Position numbers and translations under genes: made by a program
The notes under the pieces: model-generated
What the model saw: only the letters and a program-made list of their open reading frames with translations
Told to the model about the DNA's origin: nothing
Databases searched by the model: none
Part shown: piece after piece, positions 11,713 through 24,351 of the stretch
How the letters are laid out: every line of letters starts with the position of its first letter
How positions within the stretch are numbered: position 1 is the stretch's first letter
Assembly (NCBI GenBank): GCA_965153355.1
Contig: OZ231126.1
Span: 21,948,001 to 22,012,000 of the forward strand
Length of the DNA stretch: 64,000 nucleotides
Direction of reading: 5' to 3'
From: Flaccisagitta enflata
Lineage: Eukaryota; Chaetognatha; Sagittoidea; Aphragmophora

Positions 11713-11761
11713 AAGCTTCAAAAATTACAGTTCCCAGTCGGGGACTGTAATTTTGAAGCTT
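11713..11761. repeat. Inverted repeat hairpin followed by T run
   Basis: An 18-19 bp stem (AAGCTTCAAAAATTACAGT against ACTGTAATTTTGAAGCTT) with a 12 bp loop, followed by six T. Just before it is a small hairpin GTTGCG-TTTA-CGCAAC. Inference: more likely a foldback remnant than a transcription signal. Confidence 0.6.
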
Positions 11762-12184
11762 TTTTAATGATAATTTATCATATTGAATTCAAAATAATTA
11801 ATTAAAATTTTAGACTATTTTAAAGCTCTCAAAGAGGACTTTCATTTGGCTCTAATCTTTAGCTTTATTTGTTTAGAAATGGCATAAAAAAGAGTGGGAA
11901 CATTGCCATTTTCAGTTTTGCCATACTATTGAAAAATGAGCATTTTTCCAGAATAGTGGTTCACTTTGACAAACTCTAACTTCTAAATGGTTTGAGATAC
12001 AGACCTGGGATTGGTCTAGAATAAAAAAAAATCAAAAATCTTCAATATCAGTAGAACAAAAAATATTCAAAATGATTTTTTCTGTCTCTCCCACTCACCT
12101 ACAATAAGGTGCAGCTTTTTTTTTTTTTTTTACTCGCGTAGTATATAACAGAATACAGTGTTATAGTGGTACAATTGTACGATC
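11762..12184. other. Intergenic; diverged inverted match to 40-300
   Basis: Positions about 11,780-12,030 match the window start in inverted orientation, as noted there. A T run lies at about 12,117-12,130. No gene is seen. Confidence 0.5.
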
Positions 12185-12290
12185 ATCTGTGGGTTAGGGG
12201 ACGGTTTAGGGTTAGGATTAGGGTTGGGGATTGTTTTAGGGTTAGGGGTAGGGACAGGGTTAGCTTTAGGGCTAAGGGTTGGCTGGGTTT
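12185..12290 (+). repeat. Degenerate TTAGGG-like tract 1
   Basis: Irregular copies of GGGTTAGG and GGTTTAGGG. Its downstream 'ggattcgcaaagaaaaac' resembles 'ggatttgtgaagaaaaaa' after the tract at about 20,000, so this is a dispersed element and not a telomere. Confidence 0.65.
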
Positions 12291-12466
12291 TATGTATTAC
12301 GGCCTGAAGCTATTCGAATTAAATTCGCTCCGGCGGAGGATTCGCAAAGAAAAACAAAATCGTGCAGAGAATCATTCATTTTTTCCGTTATAATTTGTAT
12401 TATGATATGTACCATATTGCTTGAAACATGTTTACTAATTTATATTCCACCATTATAAGTCAGTAT

Positions 12467-13088
12467 GGAATACCATCTTGCTCAAAAATATCGTCTCAGT
12501 AAAACAAGATTAATGTTTATTGTTGTTATTTCTTATGAAAAGTTTATATTTCTGCACAAAAATTTAGTATAAGTACTTATGGTACCATATACCCTTTGTA
12601 TACAATTGGGAAGATATAGATAAAGGATTCATATACTTTTTTGTTAAACCGGTTCTTCAAACTTTCCAGCAGTTTTTTTTTTCATCACTTTCTTACCTAT
12701 GTATATTTATTTTGAAATAAAATTCAAATAGTTTGTACTAGAAAAATCTGCTTGGCGGCATTTGACAGATCTTTCAAAGCTCTTTCCAATGGTCACCAAT
12801 TTTCATATGATTTTATAATAATAAGCCTAGAAAAAGTGAAAATGAACAGGTCAATATTCTTCTCCTCATTTTTTGCATATATTTTGCTCTTTATGGACAT
12901 CAACGTTTTTACTCTTTTAGCTCTAAAATCTAAACGAATCGAGCTACTGAGCTCTGCTTGGTGGCATTTTGAAGATTTTGTCTTGCTCTTTCTAATGATC
13001 ACTGATTTTAATGTGTTTTTTACAGTTGTTTGGTCATAAATTAGGTATAAAGGTGAGACAATATTTTTGAGCAAGATGGTAGTATTCA
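12467..13088. mobile_element. MITE-like element with about 35 bp terminal inverted repeats
   Basis: The left end contains CATCTTGCTCAAAAATATCG and the right end its inverted match TATTTTTGAGCAAGATG. The interior is not palindromic. It carries a direct repeat of about 205 bp spacing, seen as 'ctgcttggcggcattt' near 12,748 and 'ctgcttggtggcattt' near 12,955. No transposase is visible. Confidence 0.6.
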
Positions 13089-13334
13089 ATTGGACAATGA
13101 GCGCCCTCCACCTCAAAGACAATCACAAAGGATTCGCGACCGTCACCAGCGAGCCCAACCATCAACTCTATAATGCGTGCTCATATTTTGGACTCCCAGG
13201 GGCACAGTATGCCCTGACTATATGTGGTTGCTAACTAACAAACGTACAGCTGCCACCAAAACTTTCACACAAAAATATTCGCTGATGGTTGCGTTGTTCA
13301 TTGAGAAAAAATAAAAAAACTTTCCTAAAAGATA

Positions 13335-13890
13335 CAGTAGATGTTGTCTAGACTTGGAAATACGGGGGACTTCATTACAGAAAGACAAATAAAGTTAAGA
13401 GAGTGATATTTGGAATATAAACTAATAAAAGGATGCTTTATTGCTCATGGGTGTTGGTTGCCATGAAACACATCCAATTTACGCTAAAGGTCAATTTTTT
13501 GAGAATGAGGGAATATTGTTTAAAATAGTTTGTTGTTGACTGACAGTATGTTCCGTAAGAATATCGCTGGTTTGGCGGTTGCTAGGGAGCATCACAGGGC
13601 TGTCACACATAGTTACGCTCCCTAGCAACGGCTAAACGAGCAATATTCTTACAGAACATACTGTGGGAAAGTTGTGGCAAAATTTATTTTAAACAATGTT
13701 CCCTAAGAAAATTTCTCAAAATATTGATACTTTAGCGTGAATACATGAAAATGTGTTTCCATAGCAACCAACACCCATGGGCAACAAAGCATCTTTTTAT
13801 TAGTCTATATTTCAAATATTGGTCTCTTAAATAAATTTGTCTTCCTGTAATGAATTCCCCCGTATTTCCAAGTCTAGACGACATCTACTG
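13335..13890. mobile_element. Tc1/mariner-like MITE, copy 1 (foldback form)
   Basis: The element is 556 bp and is flanked by TA on both sides. Its ends are inverted: CAGTAGATGTTGTCTAGACT at left and AGTCTAGACGACATCTACTG at right. The whole interior is also palindromic, with 'caaccaacacccatg' and 'gttgctagggagc' present in both arms. TA duplication plus CAGT-type ends fits the Tc1/mariner superfamily. There is no coding capacity. Confidence 0.85.
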
Positions 13891-13917
13891 TATCTGTCAA
13901 AATCTGTTCATGTTACA

Positions 13918-13919
<2 letters not shown>

Positions 13920-14008
<89 letters not shown>
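13920..14008. repeat. (CT)n microsatellite
   Basis: About 44 uninterrupted dinucleotide copies. Confidence 0.98.
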
Positions 14009-14012
<4 letters not shown>

Positions 14013-14194
14013 GTCTCTCTGGCTATTGTCTCTCCTCTCTCTCTTCTTCTCCATATGTCTATGTCTTTCCTTCTTGTCATTGCCTTATTTCTTTCCGACT
14101 GATGAAGAGCAGAGTTCTGTTTGAAAATTTTCGGTAATAATTTTTCACTTAGTTGAGTTTAACCATGTCTAATCCATTGAATGATTCTACCATT

Positions 14195-14822
14195 ATGTAT
14201 CACTACCCTCTCACAGCAAGATCCGGAGAAAAGTAACATTACTGTAGGTTTTTTCATTGTTTTGTATAGAATCTGAGCTCTATTTACTGGAACAAATAAA
14301 GATAAAATCTTGTCAAGAGCGCTTTTTGATAAATTTTGATGGTTTGTACCCTTTTTTTCAATGTAGATTCTACTGGGTATTTTGAAAATCTTTTTTGACA
14401 GCATATTTGAATTCCTGGTGAAATTTCCATTCATTTGATAGGTCGCACTATATAATTTTATCAAAAAATGCAATTTCCCATTTTTAAGCCACCGTTACAA
14501 TTTTGCAACGGTGGCTTAAAAACTGAAAATCTTATTTCTATGTAAAAGTATATGTTGCGACCTATCAAATGAATGGAAATTTCATCAGGAATACGAATTT
14601 GCTGACAAAAAGTATTTCTGAAATACCCAGTTGAATCTACAGGAAAAAGAAGGCTTAAAACCATCAATTTTTATGAAAATCTCCAAAAGCGCTCTTGACA
14701 AGATTTTATCTTCATTAGTTCCAGTAAATAGAGCTCAGATTCTATACAAAACAATGAAAAAACCTACAGTAATGTTACTTTTCACCTGATCTTGCTATGA
14801 GAGGGCAGTGGTATATGTATCA
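14195..14822. mobile_element. Foldback element, family FB1, copy 1
   Basis: Two arms of about 300 bp are inverted copies of each other and meet at a CCACCGTTAC/GCAACGGTGG dyad near 14,490-14,515. The arms contain 'gagctctatttactgga' and 'aagattttatctt'. The central part matches the element at 62.1 kb ('ggtgaaatttcca', the same CCACC/GGTGG dyad). Confidence 0.8.
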
Positions 14823-14880
14823 TACTATATCACATAGAAAATCACATACATTAGATTAAGAACATTTTAAAAGCATTCGA

Positions 14881-14905
14881 GCCGTGTATCTAATCTGGCC
14901 TTGTT
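14881..14905 (-). repeat. R1 5' end fragment
   Basis: On the minus strand it reads acaaggccagatta-gatacacggc, the R1 5' end interrupted by a few extra bases. No R1 body follows. Confidence 0.5.
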
Positions 14906-15073
14906 TTCCTGATTTTGTGACATTAACACTTTAATTTAGTTATGTGATTTTTTTTATTCAAAGTTATCATTCAAGCTTTGATATGTTTTAAATTTGAAGG
15001 AAGCTATTCAAATAAATTTTCACTTTGTTAATTTTGACCATGTCTAATCCATTGAATGATTCTTCCATAATAC

Positions 15074-15544
15074 ACTCTTTTTTTATAAGAAACTAGTTTA
15101 TAAGAACATCAAGGCTTCAAATAGCCCCAAAATTAAGAACATCTTTAAAACATACAAAGGCTTTAAGGCAGAATGCTTTTTACCCTTTATTTCTCTACAA
15201 AAAATTCAGTGGATGAAAGACCGTGAGCTGATCATAAATCTGTGCCCATTGCCCAGTCCATAGGCGGGAAGTTAGTCAAAAAACTTCAAAAACGTTTTCG
15301 GCAGCACTGCTCAATTTCAACCCTTTCAGTAGGCCTCAACAGGGTGAAAAAAGGAATGCCTTAGCAAGTTTCGAACTCATGACCCTTAAATCTCAGTTCC
15401 GACAAGCTACCTCTGGACTAACACCGCGACCTGATACACCTCAGTATTAAGTAAATCATAACATAAAAAAAATCCGAGATTAGCCTCACGATGCGGGAGT
15501 ATCAATATTTGTTATCTGCAACATGCACGATACTGTACAACAGC
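15074..15544 (-). repeat. Intergenic with tRNA-derived SINE-like head
   Basis: On the minus strand 15,431-15,358 has a box-A-like TTAGTCCAGAGGTAGC (about 15,407-15,422) and a box-B-like GAGTTCGAAACTT (about 15,367-15,379) at tRNA-like spacing. The rest of the interval shows nothing else. Confidence 0.45.
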
Positions 15545-16560
15545 TCGTGACACCGTACGGCAACGCATGACGTGTTACGGCCACGCATGACGTGTTACAA
15601 CTGTGAGTGACGCGTTATGGCCACACCTCACACATTGCAGTCGTGCAGGAAGCAGCATGGCCGCGTGGGCGACCAAATCTTGGCCTCAACGATCTAATCC
15701 CAGTCTCAGCGGCCTAATACCGGCCTCGTTGATCTTATCCTGGTATCAGCAAACTATTTGCAGCCTCAGCAATTTTATTTGCGGCCTCAGCAACCTAATT
15801 GCGGCCTCAGTGACCTAATCCCACTCTCAGCGATCTTATCCCAGCCTGAACGACCTAATGCCAGCCTCAACAACCTGATCCCAGCCTGAATGACCTAATC
15901 CCTGCCTAATCCAGGCCTGAACAACCTAATCCCGGTCGAACAACCTAATCCCAGCCTGAACAACCTAATCCCGGCCTGAACAACATAATCCCTGCCTGAA
16001 AGACCAAAACCCGGCCAAAACGACCTAATCCCAGCCTGAACAACCTAATCCCTGGCCTCAACGACCTAATCCCGGCCTCAACAACCTAATCCTGGCCTCA
16101 ACAACCTAATCCTGGCCTCAACAATCTAATCCCGGCCTCAACAACCAGATCCCGGCCTCAACAACCAGATCCCGGCCTCAACAACCAGATCCCGGCCTCT
16201 AGGACCAGATCCCAGCCTCAACTACCTAATCCCGGGCTCAACAACCTTATCCCAGCCTCAACAACCTTATCCCAGCCTCAACAACCTTATCCCAGCCTCA
16301 ACAACCTAATCCCAGCCTCAACGACCTAATCCCAGCCTCAACGACCTAATCCCGGCCTCAACGACCTTATCCCTGCCTCATCAACCTGATCCCGGCCTCA
16401 ACGACCTCATCCCGGCCTCAACGACCTTATCCCGGCCTCAACAACCTTATCCCCGCCTCAACGACCTAATCTCAGCCTCAACAACCTTATCCCCGCATCA
16501 ACAACCTAATCCCAGCCTCAACAACCTAATCTCAGGCCTGCCGACCCAATTCCACAGCCT
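15545..16560 (+). repeat. 20 bp tandem array
   Basis: About 50 copies. The first few units contain 'cgcatgacgtgttacggcca'. The rest are variants of CCTAATCCCAGCCTCAACAA. The AATCCCAGCCTCAA core also appears inside R2 elements, for example at about 27,440, which suggests a common origin. Confidence 0.92.
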
Positions 16561-16683
16561 GAGCACCCAATTGCGGCACACAGCTGCTAGACCTGAGCTG
16601 ATTTGCATGGCGTGATTTTGGCAGTGATCAAAGGTTGAAGTATTTGCTAAGATAAGATCTATGAGATTAGGGTTCCTTAGATT

Positions 16684-16835
16684 AACAAGGCCGATACACG
16701 TGCTACCCTAGTCGTGCGTGGGTGGGCAGGAGCAGTACTGGAGAAGGTCTTTTAAAAAAACGCTGAAAGTAAAACGTGGGACCAAACACCAACCGACATA
16801 GCGGGGTGTAGAGTCGCGTAGCACGCGACTAAAAA
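16684..16835 (+). mobile_element. R1 dispersed element
   Basis: Starts AACAAGGCCGATACACG and continues with 'gggtgggcagg'. It ends in a hairpin AGTCGCGT-AGC-ACGCGACT followed by AAAAA. The GGAC-type core is very short in this copy ('ccaaccgacatag'). Confidence 0.75.
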
Positions 16836-18051
16836 TTCATGAATGACACAAAATTGAAACAGTCATAAAAAAAAGCCAGGCAAAATATCATTTCATTTCA
16901 TTTGTCTTTTTTTTTTTTTGTTTCGTTGTTGCTCTTTTGTTTTTGCTGTGTTCTTTTCAGTGTCCTTTTTCTCATTACTTGTTCTTCTTCCTCGTCCCTT
17001 TATTTTTCCTCATTGTTCCTCTCCATTATCACCATTGATACTCTTCTTCATCATCATGGTTCTTCTCCTTTATCATCGACGTTCTTTTACTTCAATTTTG
17101 TTGTTCTGCTCCCTCATTGCCGCTGTTCTTTGCCTTCATTGTTCTTCTCCTTCAAAACAACTCCAATGGACGATGCGTGAATCAAGGGTAGACCTGAATG
17201 AAAGAATGGAAGAATGATTGATTGAATGAATGATTGAATGATTGATTGAAATATGTATATAGACAAGCATTGTGGGGCATAACTACTTAGAGAATGATGC
17301 AAACATAAGAAAATTGGTGATGTCTGGAAACTTCATCAAATTTCCGAGCTAATGACAAGCAAAACAAAATTGTTACCCCAAGCAGAAAATAGCAAAAAAA
17401 ATTGCATTTAAGAATTTCATAGTTCCAAGCGCAACATCGTCAGTTACAAATGAGCCTTCTTGTTCAGACCAGGGTGACAAGTTGCTGTCAAGTTGGCGTT
17501 AATTTAGCGCCAGGTTGGCCTGCAAATAATCCAGATAACAGTCCGATCAAACTGCGACAGAGTTAGATGCAGAAGCTACAGTTGTGGCTGCATGTCCAGG
17601 CTCAAGAAAATCGTTCTCAAGGTTTAGGAGAATGTTACACCATCTTACATCCAATCACTCAATGGAAGCATGTCCAGGCTCCCAATAGCCACAGTTAATG
17701 CCCAGGAAGGTCGGACAAAATACTAGTTGTGTCTTACAAATGTCTAATGTATTCCATGATGAATAAAGGGACTACATATAATCTTGTCTATATACTTTTT
17801 AGCAAGATAGTAAGTAATTATCCTATTCCGTATCAAACAAAGCACACAGTAGGGTATAAAAAACAGTATAGCATAGAGTATTGTATGGCATAGAATAAAG
17901 TATAGTATAAAATACAGTAATGAATGTATTTTGTATAAAAGAATATACGGAAGAAATTTCGAAGACAATACTGATCTTTTGTTTTTATCAGGTTTTCCCG
18001 TTTGGGCAAAGCTTTAACTCTAGTAGATTCGGGTTGAAATGTATTTAAGCC
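16836..18051. other. Intergenic, low-complexity patches, no gene supported
   Basis: A pyrimidine-rich stretch lies at about 16,900-17,160, an (ATTG)n-type patch at about 17,210-17,252, and a repeated 'catgtccaggctc' at about 17,598 and 17,669. Open frames here are short and compositionally biased. Confidence 0.5.
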
Positions 18052-18150
18052 AGCTCTCACCTAGCCCTAACGCTAGCCCTGACCCTAACCCTAAAACCAC
18101 CCCCAACCCCAACCTTAATCCTAACCCTACCCCTAACCCTAAATAAAAAC
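18052..18150 (-). repeat. Degenerate TTAGGG-like tract 2
   Basis: The plus strand has irregular CCCTAACCC units, the complement of tracts 1 and 3. Similar flanking 'gggttttta' and 'gggttta' support a dispersed family. Confidence 0.65.
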
Positions 18151-18288
18151 CCGCTTAGAAAGTCAGTAAAACAAAAGACATCACCAAATTCGAAATCAGT
18201 ACCAAATATACAGTATCTTTCACTTACATTGTCCTACTTTCATATTAACCTTGGGATGATATTAGTATCTTGATTTGATATAAACTTT

Positions 18289-18360
18289 TTTAGATACGTC
18301 CTCGCATCTCTATGAAAAGCTGTGTCCGTTGGTCTGTTGGTTGGTTAGTCGGTAACGCAT
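18289..18360 (+). repeat. R3 short dispersed repeat, copy 1
   Basis: Contains 'ctcgcatctctatgaaaagc' followed by a GGTT/GGTC-type microsatellite. The same order appears at 22,264-22,330. Confidence 0.6.
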
Positions 18361-19598
18361 TCATATGAAACATCAAAATCAAGCATTTTTTCAACAGAAA
18401 AGTGGTTCTACCCCAGTAAAAGAAGCATATATCAAGTAATTCATTCATTCAATTATTCAATAATGATAATATTCATTCATTCATTCACAAATGACATTCA
18501 TTCATAAAAAACGTTCATTTAAAGAGGACGCATCGTTGGCCTACTTGGCCTTCTTGAGATTTTTAGTGTTATTTAATATCATGATATGTTATTCTTTTTT
18601 GGTAGTCATTGTTACAGCAATAAATTCTTATTAACAGTAATATCTAGGGCTCTAAGCAATAATATTCTTAAATATTCAAATATTATTTCATACTATTCTT
18701 AAATATTATCAGAAATTCAATTATTTCTATCAATATGAAAATCCTAAACAAGTAAATGTACTGACGGATTGATATTATTGATTATTAATTATTAATTATT
18801 ATTAATTATTATTGATTATTAATTTCTATCAAAGTTTCCATTGGTTTTTGTGAAATTCCAACCAGAAATGTCTAAAAATTGGCATATTTTTGGAAATTCA
18901 CAAAAATTTTTTTTTCAAAATATTGGAAATCTCAGCCTAGAGCGTGCATAGCAATGTGCTTAAATTTTCCCAATATCTGAGGCTGGGCATGCTTATAAAC
19001 GAGGTGCGTGTAAAAAAAGTGTATTATAAGATAAGGGCCGTGTTTAGAAATGCAAAATCTTGCATTCAGAAGCAGAGTTTTATGATTTTACCCAGCAACT
19101 TTCATTAGTTTTCCTCTGAATAACTTTGGTCTTCAAAAATACAAGAAACATGATTTTTGACATTCTTAGAAAAATCAAGAGAATAAAAGTTTAAATTTCA
19201 GCATTCATTTCTTACTAAGATAATTATAACAGTTTGTCGTGACTGAAAAATGAAATTTTGTCTTCGTTTGTACCCTGACGTAAGGATTTGAGAGCGAAAC
19301 AAGCATTTGAATGTAGGCTATGTATTTTATCAACCCCATCTGATCAATAATTCGGAAATTCATAATTGTATTGAACGATTGACTGATAATTCGAATCCCT
19401 TGCAATAACTTGAATCCCAAGTAGTATGAATAGATGTACGATACTATCATACTAGCTAGTAGTAGGTTAAATCCCTTGTAGTTTAACTAAAAAACTGAGT
19501 GATAGAGTAGGTAAAATGACTGCCGATTTCATCTTCCTGTTCGCGTTCCATTTTGTTTGGACGATCCTGATGCCAAAATTTCTTTCGAGGTTTCCTCC
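18361..19598. other. AT-rich intergenic DNA with simple repeats
   Basis: Contains an (ATTC)n-like patch at about 18,440-18,525 and an AT-rich 'attattaatt' tandem patch at about 18,775-18,830. It includes the 3' flank of the lectin gene, where no clear AATAAA was found close to the stop. Confidence 0.5.
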
Positions 19599-20436
19599 TC
19601 ATTTGTCGCAGAGGACAGAGCAACGCTTGGATTTACGCTCGGCGGACATCAGTTGGCCCTTTTTGCCCCCTTGGCGTTCAGCACCGATGAAAGCGACATC
19701 AGCGGTCTTTTCGTTTCTTGGTTCGCCCGCTGCCCATCTCTTGTCGGTTGAGGACGTCTTCCTGTCGTCACCGCTCCCGCTGTACCAATACCAGATGTCG
19801 CCATCCCTCGTCAATCCGACCCAAGTTTCAGCACATGTCGACCCCGAAAGCAAATTCTGCACCTTGCCCGCGATTTCGTCGAATTCATCGTTTGTCAAGG
19901 AAGCTGGATACCGGCGGCCCCCAGACTAATGGAGAAAATGGTTATTGTTCTTTAGTTTTTCGGCTGATAGTGCGTCGGGTTTACGTTTGGGTTAGGGGTT
20001 GGTTTAGGAATAGGGGTGAGTGTAGGATAACAGATAGGGTCAGGGATTGTGTCAGGGTAGGGACGCAGCTACGGATTTGTGAAGAAAAAAACAACAAAAC
20101 AAATACACAGTGGCAGTAACGAGATACCCCCTTTTTACCCAGCATGCTTTTCCCGCCTCGTCCCAAGTGAATTCTCCTTCGATCAGGCGATACTCTTTTC
20201 CTTTCGCATCTTTCAAGGGTTTACCGTCTAACATGTCGGAAAACAAAAGATAAGTAAAAGCCTTTCTCTCATGTAACTGCAATGAGCGAATGAGTACTTG
20301 CGATGTAGGCATGATGCATGATGTAGCTGTCTCACTCACCTTTGTTGTCTCCTGATGGTTTTCCTTGCAAGGGAGCGAGCCCGAGAGCGAGACCAAGAAG
20401 AACGCCGATCCAAACCATCTTCCTGACTGAGATCAT
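19599..20436 (-). CDS. Secreted C-type lectin-domain protein, three exons
   Basis: The exons on the minus strand are 20,436-20,340, 20,227-20,139 and 19,925-19,599 (513 nt, 170 residues). The introns are 112 and 213 bp with GT-AG ends (GTGAGTGAG donor; GTAAAAAGG donor; acceptors ending TTAG), and phases are consistent. Residues 7-24 are hydrophobic (VWIGVLLGLALGLA), a likely signal peptide. Residues 45-168 match the C-type lectin fold: FTWDEAGKAC (52-61), a GGRRYPASLT strand (64-73), WVGL (97-100), WYWYSG (107-112), W126, GEP (129-131), and final Cys168 in CDK. The length fits a single-domain secreted lectin. Odd points: the EPN motif is EPR, there is no WND triplet, and the usual second Cys is replaced in ADVAF (137-141), while C93 and C164 are extra. 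Sugar or calcium binding may be lost or changed. An alternative start is Met7. A GTATAGAA lies about 26 bp upstream of the first ATG. Role inferred: extracellular recognition. Confidence 0.85.
19975..20090 (+). repeat. Degenerate TTAGGG-like tract 3, inside lectin intron 2
   Basis: Irregular GGGTTAGGG and GGTTTAGGAA units fill much of the 213 bp second intron of the lectin gene, followed by 'ggatttgtgaagaaaaaa' as in tract 1. It probably arrived as a dispersed element. Confidence 0.65.
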
Positions 20437-20968
20437 CGTGGTGAATCAGAAGTCAGTTTCATTCTATACAAGTACGATGATGACACATGTAAAAACCTGA
20501 TGACGCTGGCGAATATTGTCATAGCCGACATACACGTAGCCGCCTTCAAGTGCGTACTAGCCCATACCTTTCTTACCTGAGCGAAATATCGAAGAAAAGT
20601 ATGTTTTCTTTGAATTTGACAAATCTAAAAAAGATAACAAGAAAAAAAAAAAGAAAAAAAGAAAAGAGAATGAAACGAAAAAAGATGTTGTCCCCTTTCG
20701 CTAAATGGCAAATGTAAGTTGCCTTCTGGTGAGGATTGTTTACATTGGCGTATTAAAGATTTTTCCTACACTTCATGGGAACCGTATCGTGCACGGCGAT
20801 AGACGTCTCATCGAAGTTTGTCTCTCATTGTACTTCGGGAGGTAGTTTCCTAAAACCTTCCAACTGTTTGTCAGAGGCCCTACTAAGGGGACAACCAAAG
20901 CTAATGGGGACGGACCCTGGTGTCAATGGTACCCTTACGTCTTAAATCGCGATACGTGTATGTATACG

Positions 20969-20972
<4 letters not shown>
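20437..20972. other. Lectin gene upstream region, no further gene seen
   Basis: This is the 5' flank of the lectin gene on the minus strand. An A-rich tract at about 20,630-20,680 is the only low-complexity part. No second exon set or clear core promoter is recognisable. Confidence 0.4.
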
Positions 20973-22050
<1,078 letters not shown>

Positions 22051-22263
22051 GAGAGACTCAGAGAGCGACTCTTTGACTTTTTCTTCTCCATTTTTATACA
22101 CTGGCTAAAGCATAATTTCTTCGTGGCAACAAGCGTTGATATTCAAATCAGTATTGCTCAACTGCGGGAGAAGTCTTGACTCGCCTGCGAGGCGATGATT
22201 GCGAGAAATAGACTAATAAAAGATGCGTTTTCCTCAACTTGAGACTCAACTGATTCGTCCCAT

Positions 22264-22330
22264 TTTTAGATATAAGCTCTCGCATCTCTATAAAAAGCTG
22301 TCGGTCGGTCGGCCTGTTGGTCAGTCACGC
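22264..22330 (+). repeat. R3 short dispersed repeat, copy 2
   Basis: Contains 'ctcgcatctctataaaaagc' followed by GGTC units, matching 18,289-18,360. Confidence 0.6.
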
Positions 22331-22960
22331 CAACGTTTATATACTAAAATCTTCAGCTCTTCCCAAATCCTTCTTTAATACAGTGAATGATTTTTCCATT
22401 TATCATTACTAATGATTCATTAGTTCATTCATAAACACCACGCACACTAGCTCAATATTGAGAGTAACACGTGCCAAACTTTGCCATGTATGTTATGACC
22501 TTGAAAATGAGAAATTTAAAAAAAATGTTATGGACAAAAAAATGTTTTTGGCGGAAAAGATTATTTTCATTATTCAGCGCATGATGGCATTTGTATGCAA
22601 AAAAACAACCTATTTCGCTTGAATTACCCACTTTAAGTTGAATGCGCAATTTATGGCGTCATTTCTCACTAGTCAAAACGTTGCAAAATTGCAATGCAAA
22701 AAAAATTGCCTCAATTTTTATTTTGTTGCTGACTGTCGGTACAAAACTGCCAGATGCCTACGACATTACAGGCAACAAGTAGAAAGACATTTCGCGGGAA
22801 CAATTTCCATCAAAACGGAAGGGGGAAAAAAGAGAAAAAAAAGGAAGAAAAGAATAAAAGAAAAACATGAAATTCCTTTGAAAGTCATTTGAATATCATT
22901 TGGGATGTACGGAGTTGACGTCGTTGTCTCGATGCCGGTAAATTGGCTTTTTGAGTGGAA
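22331..22960. other. AT-rich intergenic DNA, no gene seen
   Basis: Unique sequence with an A/G-rich patch at about 22,815-22,870. No supported coding frame. Confidence 0.4.
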
Positions 22961-23006
22961 AACAAGGCCGGCTACACGGCCGAATACACGGCCGGATACA
23001 TGGTCG
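22961..23006 (+). repeat. R1 5' end, internally triplicated
   Basis: After AACAAGG, a 12 bp unit GGCCGGCTACAC is repeated about three times with small changes, ending 'ggtcg'. The R1 body is absent. Confidence 0.65.
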
Positions 23007-23323
23007 ATTCATTTCCACTTCGGCTCAGTGGCAATGCGTAATTTTTCGCTTTCCAAATAGAAACACACAGACCGACAGACAACGGACGCCAATACCCTCT
23101 TTTCCCGAAAAGAAATTATGATTATTCGTTGTAAACATCAGAGAAAAAAACAGCAACTGCCTAATATGTCGGGGTGCAAACGAAGACAAAATTTGATTTT
23201 CAGTCTTAACAAATTATTATATGAAATTATTCCAGAACGTATGAAGTTTTGAAATAAAAATAATTATACTCCTGATTTTTTTATAAAAATTGACAATTTT
23301 TGAATCTTTATGAAATATAATTT

Positions 23324-23710
23324 CAGGGGTGTATAAAGTTGAGTATTCCCCCCCCCCGGTGGGGGGGGGGAATAAAATCAAAAGGTTTGGAGATGGGGAA
23401 GAAAATCAAAAGTTTGAAAAAAAGAGAAAAAAAATTTTTGAAGATGTAACACTTTTGGTAGTACCAAAAGCTAAAATGCAATTACTACAACTCAATTTAA
23501 CACTATTTAAACCTAAAATATACTGTTTTGTAGCTTTTAAGGGAAGATAAACAAAGATTTTGTAATGCGACGCGACGCGTCGCGGGGAAGAAAATCAAAG
23601 GGGGGAATAAAATCAAAAGCCGCTCAAATCAAAGGGGGGAATAAAATCAAAAGCCGCTCAAATCAAAAGGGGGAATAAAATCAAAAGCCGCTCAACTATA
23701 TACACCCCTG
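23324..23710. mobile_element. hAT-like MITE with perfect 8 bp target duplication
   Basis: The terminal inverted repeats are CAGGGGTGTATAAAGTTGAG at left and CTCAACTATATACACCCCTG at right. TATAATTT is duplicated exactly at 23,316-23,323 and 23,711-23,718. An 8 bp duplication plus CAGGG-type ends is the hAT signature. The interior (387 bp in all) has a C/G hairpin at about 23,346-23,372 and a 34 bp tandem repeat near the right end. There is no transposase. Confidence 0.9.
23590..23700 (+). repeat. 34 bp tandem repeat inside the hAT-like MITE
   Basis: About three copies of a unit containing GGGAATAAAATCAAAAG and CCGCTCAAATC. Confidence 0.85.
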
Positions 23711-23718
23711 TATAATTT

Positions 23719-24351
<633 letters not shown>

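Larger units (their letters stand above)
14142..15073. repeat. Direct repeat pair flanking FB1
   Basis: Positions 14,142-14,195 and 15,016-15,073 share 'accatgtctaatccattgaa' plus flanking 'ttttcactt'. They lie in direct orientation about 870 bp apart around FB1. They could be an old duplication or the ends of a larger host repeat. Confidence 0.6.

Noticed and set aside
11713-11770. Rho-independent terminator
   Set aside because: Hairpin plus T run fits the shape, but the DNA is eukaryotic and no transcript ends here; a foldback remnant is simpler.
12185-20090. Telomere or chromosome end
   Set aside because: TTAGGG-like tracts are short, degenerate, in both orientations and embedded in unique DNA.
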